Source of the DNA: Salipaludibacillus aurantiacus
Lineage (GTDB): Bacteria > Bacillota > Bacilli > Bacillales > Salisediminibacteriaceae
NCBI RefSeq assembly: GCF_900111295.1
Contig: NZ_FOGT01000006.1
Span: forward strand, 186,001-250,000
Direction: 5' to 3'
DNA: 64,000 bases
The notes below the pieces were generated by a model. It saw only the letters and a program-made list of their open reading frames with translations. It was not told the DNA's origin and did not search any database. The position numbers were made by a program, and so were the translations under genes. Below, in pieces: positions 58,713-64,000 of this stretch. Every line of letters begins with the position of its first letter. The first letter of the stretch is position 1.

Positions 58713-59723
58713 TTACTTCAACAGTAAGCCTGCCTGGCCGTTTAATCGGTCATCTGCAAAATTACCGTTCCAGTATAAAAAGGTTCCTGCGGAGGCAATC
58801 ATAGCGGCATTGTCTGTGCATAACTCCAATGGAGGGACAGTCAGTTTTAAGCCTGCTTTCCCGCAAGCCTCCGTTAATTCTGCACGCAAACCTTTATTAG
58901 CTGCAACTCCTCCGGCAAGAACGAGACGGTCCACCTTTTTGTCTTCCGCCGCCCGCATCGCTTTAGTTACGAGCACATCCACGACACTCGCCTGAAAGCT
59001 TGCTGCGATCTCTTCTTTCGACCATTCTTCACCGCGCTGCTTCGCGTTATGAAGGGTGTTGATTACTGCTGATTTTAACCCGCTGAAACTGAAATCATAA
59101 GATCCTTCTTCAAGCCACGCCCTCGGCAAGTCGATGACCGGTTTTCCCTCATGGGCGAGCCGGTCGATGTGCGGTCCGCCCGGGTAAGGCAGCCCCAGTG
59201 TTCTCGCTACCTTATCGTAAGCTTCTCCTACGGCGTCATCTCTTGTTTCACCAATCACTTCGTATGAGGCGTGTTCTTTCATATAAATTAATTCAGTATG
59301 GCCGCCTGAGACGACGAGAGACAATAGTGGGAAGTCCAGTTCCTCTACAATATGATTGGCATAAATATGGCCGGCAATGTGATGGACGCCAATTAACGGC
59401 TTATCCCATGCAAAAGCAAGCGCTTTTGAGGCATTGACCCCTACGAGCAATGCACCGACAAGCCCGGGGCCTTCTGTCACAGCGATGCCGTCTACATCCT
59501 CTACTTGAATATCCGCTTTAGCCATCGCCTCTTCGACTATATACGTAATCTGTTCTACGTGATGCCTGGAGGCTATTTCAGGTACCACGCCTCCAAATCG
59601 TTTATGGCTCTCAATCTGTGAAGAAATTATGTTGCTTAGAACCTCTCTGCCGTTTTTCACAACAGCCACAGATGTTTCATCACAGCTCGTCTCTATTCCT
59701 AAAATTATTGTATTCTTACTCAT
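58713..59723 (-). CDS. tsaD: tRNA N6-threonylcarbamoyladenosine transferase TsaD
   Basis: A 336-aa ASKHA-fold enzyme (Gcp/YdiE) that transfers threonylcarbamoyl to A37 of ANN-decoding tRNAs, with TsaB and TsaE. Motifs: [12 protein letters not shown] at the start, metal ligands in [11 protein letters not shown] near 110-120, [11 protein letters not shown], and [12 protein letters not shown] 59723 is chosen because it overlaps the rimI stop (ATGA) and has GGTGGGAT before it. Confidence 0.97.
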   Translation of the reverse strand: MSKNTIILGIETSCDETSVAVVKNGREVLSNIISSQIESHKRFGGVVPEIASRHHVEQITYIVEEAMAKADIQVEDVDGIAVTEGPGLVGALLVGVNASKALAFAWDKPLIGVHHIAGHIYANHIVEELDFPLLSLVVSGGHTELIYMKEHASYEVIGETRDDAVGEAYDKVARTLGLPYPGGPHIDRLAHEGKPVIDLPRAWLEEGSYDFSFSGLKSAVINTLHNAKQRGEEWSKEEIAASFQASVVDVLVTKAMRAAEDKKVDRLVLAGGVAANKGLRAELTEACGKAGLKLTVPPLELCTDNAAMIASAGTFLYWNGNFADDRLNGQAGLLLK

Positions 59724-60172
59724 GTTAATCCCACCCACATGACCAGTGCATCCTCCTGGTTGTCTGTATAATAGTTTTTACGAATACCGCCTTTCTGAAA
59801 CCCGTACTTCCTGTAAAGAGACTGGGCCGGCTCATTAGAAACACGTACTTCCAGGCTCATCTTGACGGCCCCCAGTGTTTTAGCCATATCCATCGCGCCG
59901 CGGAACAGGTAATCCCCAATGCCTTGCCGGCGTTCTGCAGGATGAATAGCAATATTCGTAATATGGGCATCATCCGAGATGACCCATAACCCGCAATAAC
60001 CGATTACTTTCCCGTCCTGCTCGGCGACCAGGTAATAAGCAAACTGGTTTTTAGTAATTTCGTTAAAGAAAGCTTCACGGCTCCAAGGCGTTGTGAAACA
60101 CTTGAATTCCAGCTCCATAACGTCATCCAGATCGTCTATTTCCATCAGCCGGATTTGCACATCTTTATCCAT
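59720..60172 (-). CDS. rimI: ribosomal protein S18-alanine N-acetyltransferase RimI
   Basis: A 150-aa GNAT acetyltransferase: acetyl-CoA motif [14 protein letters not shown] near 82-95 and [20 protein letters not shown] near 106-125. ATG 60172 ([19 protein letters not shown]) follows GGGAG; the frame open to 60370 overlaps tsaB and is rejected. It lies in the t6A operon as in B. subtilis (ydiD). Confidence 0.93.
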   Translation of the reverse strand: MDKDVQIRLMEIDDLDDVMELEFKCFTTPWSREAFFNEITKNQFAYYLVAEQDGKVIGYCGLWVISDDAHITNIAIHPAERRQGIGDYLFRGAMDMAKTLGAVKMSLEVRVSNEPAQSLYRKYGFQKGGIRKNYYTDNQEDALVMWVGLT

Positions 60173-60188
60173 AGTAGTCTCCCGTAAA

Positions 60189-60896
60189 TTAATCTTCTTT
60201 ATTTTTTTTGTTAGCTTCCAGCCACTTTGCCTCTGCTTCCGCCATACGCAGATAATTAGGTGAAAACGTATGGGGGCTGTCTCCCGGTTCTTTGTCCATT
60301 CCTGCCGCCGCCAGTTCCAGCGGACGAGGCAGGTTCCCGATGGATGAAGCCGCTGTGGCCCATTCGCCAAGCTCTTCTTTTATAAGGGAGGCGTGCTGCC
60401 CTATATCAGGACTCAGAAAGATAACCGGTTCCTCTTTTTCTTTTAAAAGCTGGAGCCAGTCTTTGTGCATCGTGATACGGTCCTCTTCCTCCTGTATAAT
60501 ACGGCCGCCTTCTGAGCGGTAAAGGCCTGTAAAAACCTGTCCGCGCCGGGCATCGAAGAACGGGGAAATAACCCCTTGAAAATACCGGGCGTTTTGGGCA
60601 AGCATCTCCATACTGGATACTCCGATAACAGGAATATTCAGCGCCCAAGCCATAGTTTTTGCAGTTGTCACTCCAATTCTTACCCCTGTATAGGAGCCTG
60701 GTCCTTCTGATACAACAATTCTGTCGAGGTCACCCGGTTTCATATCCGTTTCACTGAACAACGTTCTAATCGCGGGCATCAGCCTGACAGAATGGTTTTT
60801 TTTCTGGTGTGTCACTATCTCGCCAAGAGGGTTTCCGTCTTTCAGCAGGGCGACTCCCATAACATATGAAGCCGTATCTACAGCTAAAATATTCAT
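60189..60896 (-). CDS. tsaB: t6A synthesis protein TsaB
   Basis: A 235-aa TsaD paralogue that lacks the metal site and bridges TsaD with TsaE. Motifs MNILAVDTASYVMGVALL, SEGPGSYTGVRIGVTTAKTMAWAL (near 64-87) and a degenerate C-terminal half. Overlaps tsaE by 4 bp. Confidence 0.95.
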   Translation of the reverse strand: MNILAVDTASYVMGVALLKDGNPLGEIVTHQKKNHSVRLMPAIRTLFSETDMKPGDLDRIVVSEGPGSYTGVRIGVTTAKTMAWALNIPVIGVSSMEMLAQNARYFQGVISPFFDARRGQVFTGLYRSEGGRIIQEEEDRITMHKDWLQLLKEKEEPVIFLSPDIGQHASLIKEELGEWATAASSIGNLPRPLELAAAGMDKEPGDSPHTFSPNYLRMAEAEAKWLEANKKNKED

Positions 60897-61354
60897 GCGT
60901 TAAACAGCTCCTTACCTAAACTGATATACCTTTCTCCGCAGGCAGTAAAACGAAATTCTCTCACATTGCCGCCGCAAAATTTAATTTTTATATTCATACG
61001 TTGTTCAGGAAGCTGTTCGGCGATCATTGAAGGCCATTCAACAACAGTTACCCCTTCACCTTCAAAATATTCCTCCAGTCCGAGATCTTCAAATTCGTCT
61101 TCGATCCGGTAAGCATCCATATGATAAAAAGGAACCCGCCCTTCGTATTCTTTCATTAAGGTAAAGGTGGGGCTGTTTACCGTTCGGGTAACCCCGAGTG
61201 CGGCAGCTAAAGCTTTAGTAAACGTTGTTTTTCCTGCCCCGAGATCCCCTTCAAGGGTAATGATATCTTCTTTTTCCAAAAGCTTTCCCAGTTTTTCAGC
61301 AATATGTGCCGTCTCCTCGGGAGAATGAGTGGTAATTGTCCATTCCTGCTTCAT
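60893..61354 (-). CDS. tsaE: t6A synthesis ATPase TsaE
   Basis: A 153-aa P-loop ATPase: GDLGAGKTTFTKAL near 37-50, switch PTFTLMKEYEGR and HMDAYRIEDEFEDLGLEEYF. It regenerates the TsaBD complex. Start ATG 61354 behind CAGGAGTG; a start three codons upstream is too close to the site. Confidence 0.95.
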   Translation of the reverse strand: MKQEWTITTHSPEETAHIAEKLGKLLEKEDIITLEGDLGAGKTTFTKALAAALGVTRTVNSPTFTLMKEYEGRVPFYHMDAYRIEDEFEDLGLEEYFEGEGVTVVEWPSMIAEQLPEQRMNIKIKFCGGNVREFRFTACGERYISLGKELFNA

Positions 61355-61509
61355 ACATCGCACTCCTGATTCGTTAAAATACTTTCTTTTATGTTCGCTC
61401 TGTCAGCCAGATTCCTGATTTTAAAATTAGCGTTCCCGTTCTGCATCAGGGGTCATTCTGCCTTACTGGCACCACCCTAGGGCTTATACGTCACTGACAG
61501 ACCCTTTTT

Positions 61510-62493
61510 TTAAAAATGATGATAACCCTGCTTATCAGCAAGGATTTTTTTGCCTTCCCGTTCAATATAAACCTTGCCGCTCCCCGGTTCAACTGATCCT
61601 ATACGGAAAAGAGGCAGTCCTTTGCTGGAAAACAGCCGGCTCAGGGATTCCCAGTCTTCTGGCGAGACCGTGCCTGTCAGCTGAAAATCTTCGCCTCCAT
61701 ACAACACCCATGATTCTTGCTTTTCCAATGAATACTCTTTAAATGACTCATGAATTGGCAGCCTGTTCCAGTCTATAATCACATCTATTCCGCTGGCCTC
61801 AGCTATTTCCTTTGCTTCATGAGCCAGGCCGTCACTCACATCATTTAAGGACAGTCTGCAGCCCGCCTCTGCGAGAAGCATCCCTGCCTGGAGTTGCGGT
61901 TCCGGCTCCTGATGGGCTTTCAGAAACGGCTTAAGTGAAGGATCGTCAGCTGCTTTAAGCCCCTGCTCCAGTAGCTTCTCCAGCCCGTAAGCCGACGAGC
62001 CTGCCGCGCCTGTTATAAACAGGACATCCCCTGCTTTTGCATTTGACCGCAGCAGCCGCCGTCCACTTTTAATTTCACCTATGACGGTGACAGTAATGAC
62101 GAGCGCATCATCCGTAGAAACCGTATCTCCGCCAATTAAATCCACATGCCATTTTTCGGAAAGCTCATGCATTCCTTCATATATTTCTCTCAGCTCTTCC
62201 TGAGTCCATCCCCGTTTCGGAACAGCTATTGAAACAAGATAATAAAGAGGGCGTCCCCCCATTGCGGCTATATCGCTTAAATTAACTGCCAGCGCTTTAT
62301 AACCTGTCGCTTTGGCAGGGACTGTCTCTTTTTTGAAATGAACACCTTCTACCATTGTATCCACTGTTACCACTTGCTCATAACCTTTTTGTGGTTCATA
62401 AATGGCCGCGTCATCTCCCACTCCCACTTTAACTGAGGAATGGCGGTATGACGGTTGTGAAACAGACTTTATCCATTCAAATTCATTGTTCAC
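61510..62493 (-). CDS. thiL: thiamine-monophosphate kinase ThiL
   Basis: A 327-aa enzyme phosphorylating thiamine-P to thiamine-PP. PurM-like fold motifs: VGVGDDAAIYEP near 24-35, GYKALAVNLSDIAAMGGRPL near 68-87, DLIGGDTVSTDD near 119, and SLNDVSDGLAHEAKEIAEASGI near 213-234. First gene of the t6A cluster, 155 bp from tsaE. Confidence 0.96.
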   Translation of the reverse strand: MNNEFEWIKSVSQPSYRHSSVKVGVGDDAAIYEPQKGYEQVVTVDTMVEGVHFKKETVPAKATGYKALAVNLSDIAAMGGRPLYYLVSIAVPKRGWTQEELREIYEGMHELSEKWHVDLIGGDTVSTDDALVITVTVIGEIKSGRRLLRSNAKAGDVLFITGAAGSSAYGLEKLLEQGLKAADDPSLKPFLKAHQEPEPQLQAGMLLAEAGCRLSLNDVSDGLAHEAKEIAEASGIDVIIDWNRLPIHESFKEYSLEKQESWVLYGGEDFQLTGTVSPEDWESLSRLFSSKGLPLFRIGSVEPGSGKVYIEREGKKILADKQGYHHF

Positions 62494-62549
62494 GATTACT
62501 CACCTGCCTGCTGCTAAACGTCTTCTCCGTACCATGATTACCGTTCTCC

Positions 62550-62558
62550 ATTATACCA
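62550..62558 (-). promoter_or_regulatory. extended -10 promoter of thiL-tsaEBD operon
   Basis: Minus strand TGGTATAAT, 57 bp upstream of thiL, after the upstream terminator. The -35 is weak. Confidence 0.5.
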
Positions 62559-62569
62559 AACCGGAATGA

Positions 62570-62594
62570 AAAAAAGGAGGGCTGTCCCTCCTTT
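62570..62594 (-). terminator. terminator of the PLP-enzyme gene
   Basis: AAAGGAGGG and CCCTCCTTT form a 9-bp stem followed by T on the minus strand; overlaps the stop codon. Confidence 0.75.
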
Positions 62595-63717
62595 AATCCA
62601 ATGCTCTTTTAAATACCTCAATGATGTCTTCAGCATCTTCTATTCCGACAGAGATACGGATCATCGAATCAGTGACACCTAATTTTTCACGCATTTCTCT
62701 AGGCAGCGGCCGATGGGACGTATTAATCGGATAGGAGATCGAGGTCTCAACGCCGGCTAGCGTAGGAACAATTTTTATCCACTCAAGTTTCTTTGAAAAT
62801 TCGAAAACACTTTTATCATCTGTTAAATCAATCGTCACTATTGCGCCATTTCCCCGGGTTGCCGCCGCCTCAGGATAATAGACTTTTCGGATAGCTGAGT
62901 GTCCTTTCAAGGCGTCTGCAAGTTTCTGGGCATTCCCGCATTGCCGCTCCATTCTCAAACTCAGTGTTTTAAGCCCTCTCGTTCCAAGCCAGCCGTCAAA
63001 TGGACCAAGGTTGCTTCCAAGACTCGACACTTTTGCTTTTGCTTTCATTATAATATTCCGGCTTCCTGTTAAGACGCCTGCAGATACATCACTGTGACCA
63101 GCAATATATTTTGTTGCGCTGTGGACAACCATATCCGCGCCGGCTTCATGCGGACGAATTAAGTATGGTGTGGCAAACGTGTTATCTACCATTGTTTTTA
63201 GCTTATGTGTGGCAGCTATCTTTATAATGCCTTCCAAATCTTCCACCCTTAAGAGCGGGTTCGTTATGGATTCTGTAAACAGGAGCACGGTGTTCTCCTG
63301 GATCGCCTCTTCTATTTCTTCCCGGTTACAGCAGTCCACAAAAGTGACTGAGATCCCAAAGTCTTTCAGTTCATGGGCAAAAAGCTGGTAGGTGCCTCCG
63401 TATAAATCTTCTGTAGCAATGATATGATCACCTGATTTTGCTACAGACAGAACCCCTGCTAAAATCGCCGACAGACCGGACGAAGAAGCTATTCCCATCT
63501 CCGCTCCTTCAAGATCAGCCACACCCTTACCGAGGTCATCGGTATTCGGATTGCCCATCCGTGTATAAAAATAAGATTTATTTCCTTCAAAAAAACTTTC
63601 CATCTCTTCTAGATCAGAAAATGAAAAAGCCGAAGTCTGATAGATTGGCTTTGTTTTACTCATATCCTCAGACTGTATTTTTTCCTGAAAATGCACATTC
63701 TTTGTCTTAAACCTCAT
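62593..63717 (-). CDS. Cys/Met metabolism PLP-dependent enzyme (cystathionine gamma-synthase/lyase type)
   Basis: A 374-aa fold-type I enzyme. Motifs: YFYTRMGNPNTDDL near 50, ASSSGLSAI near 77, VDNTFATPYLIRP near 175, PLP lysine in HSATKYIAGHSDV near 198-210, and SVGIEDAEDIIEVF at the end. It acts on cystathionine, homocysteine precursors or methionine; synthase and lyase cannot be separated by eye. No T-box or S-box leader was seen upstream. Confidence 0.9.
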   Translation of the reverse strand: MRFKTKNVHFQEKIQSEDMSKTKPIYQTSAFSFSDLEEMESFFEGNKSYFYTRMGNPNTDDLGKGVADLEGAEMGIASSSGLSAILAGVLSVAKSGDHIIATEDLYGGTYQLFAHELKDFGISVTFVDCCNREEIEEAIQENTVLLFTESITNPLLRVEDLEGIIKIAATHKLKTMVDNTFATPYLIRPHEAGADMVVHSATKYIAGHSDVSAGVLTGSRNIIMKAKAKVSSLGSNLGPFDGWLGTRGLKTLSLRMERQCGNAQKLADALKGHSAIRKVYYPEAAATRGNGAIVTIDLTDDKSVFEFSKKLEWIKIVPTLAGVETSISYPINTSHRPLPREMREKLGVTDSMIRISVGIEDAEDIIEVFKRALD

Positions 63718-63950
63718 CTAACGTCAACACCTTTCAAAACATCTTCTGTCTATCATACCTTATAATCTCTTTTCTTAAAAACAATACTTTGTTAACCGAT
63801 CCATTCCCTTGCTTTTTTAGTTTATGCAGGAATTATTAACGAAGATTAATATAACCTTTACGCTTTGTTTATTATTCTTTTATATTGCCTTAATTTTCGA
63901 CAAGTAAAATGAGCACTGTAATAAACAAATGAAGAGGAAGGTGCACACCA

Positions 63951-64000
63951 ATGAAAAAATTACTTAGTGGATTATTTGCAAGTATGATGTTTCTGGTAGC
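63951..64000 (+). CDS. exported protein, first 16 codons only
   Basis: ATG 63951 follows GAGGAAGGTG. MKKLLSGLFASMMFLVA is a typical start of a Sec or lipoprotein signal. The gene runs off the window. A possible promoter (TTTACG...TTATAT) lies about 85-60 bp upstream. Confidence 0.6.
   Translation, partial: MKKLLSGLFASMMFLV

Noticed and set aside
63718-63950. T-box or SAM riboswitch upstream of the PLP enzyme
   Set aside because: No specifier-loop, T-box core sequence or leader terminator is visible in the 230-bp gap.

Overview
The window looks like chromosome of a Bacillaceae bacterium, probably a facultative or anaerobic respirer. Read right to left on the minus strand, the host genes follow the Bacillus subtilis gene order thiL, tsaE, tsaB, rimI, tsaD (gcp), ydiF, moaC, rex, [tatAy-tatCy], ydiK, ydiL, groES, groEL. 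Strong GGAGG-type ribosome sites, TTG/GTG starts, a CIRCE element and sigma-A-like promoters fit Firmicutes. I see no rRNA, tRNA or CRISPR array.

Layout: 1-339 is the start of an FG-GAP/VCBS repeat protein, followed by a small orphan gene and about 700 bp without a recognisable gene. 1554-3574 is groESL with its CIRCE operator, and 3950-4890 is ydiL-ydiK. 5340-11429 is a minus-strand operon tatA-B-C-A-D for a Tat-exported molybdopterin reductase of the tetrathionate/selenate/arsenate type: four-cluster ferredoxin, NrfD membrane quinol oxidase, Mo catalytic subunit and TorD-like chaperone. A sigma-54 promoter and two upstream dyads lie in front of it. Next upstream (11700-16134) is its likely control unit, a membrane-anchored binding protein, a Cache/PAS histidine kinase and an NtrC-family activator, translationally coupled to one another and to the 3' end of a DHA2-family MFS gene.

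That MFS gene is split by a 36.9 kb A118-like siphophage prophage (17116-53974). The ends can be read to the base: removing everything between two GG dinucleotides restores the MFS reading frame, and the joined phage ends form an attP with perfect 9-bp inverted arms. The large serine integrase lies at the right end. From right to left the prophage carries integrase, lysogeny control (TTG-start CI-like repressor without a peptidase domain, three operators, Cro-like protein, KilA/AntA antirepressor, a small ORF behind a LexA box), recombination and replication (SbcC-like ATPase, RecT-like protein, metallo-beta-lactamase-fold protein, DnaD-like initiator, DnaC-like loader, MazG-like protein, RusA), a late regulator, terminase, portal, head, tail, a NodB-type deacetylase in the tail module, a second (tyrosine) recombinase with a divergent ribbon-helix-helix regulator, then coiled-coil protein, holin and amidase. 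Many genes below 60 codons were placed by start/stop overlap and ribosome sites.

Right of the prophage are the MFS 5' part, rex, moaC, the ABC-F gene ydiF, and then an 890-bp gap with a cluster of DnaA boxes and a 104-bp tandem repeat. The t6A genes tsaD, rimI, tsaB and tsaE, thiL, a Cys/Met PLP enzyme and the first codons of an exported protein complete the window.

Main points of interest: the insertion has separated the reductase regulators from their apparent native promoter, with a possible outward promoter at the phage end; the respiratory island sits where tatAy-tatCy lie in B. subtilis; the SOS/LexA small ORF next to a non-cleavable-looking repressor; the DnaA-box cluster with tandem repeat; and two compact promoter-terminator units in the phage that may be small RNAs.
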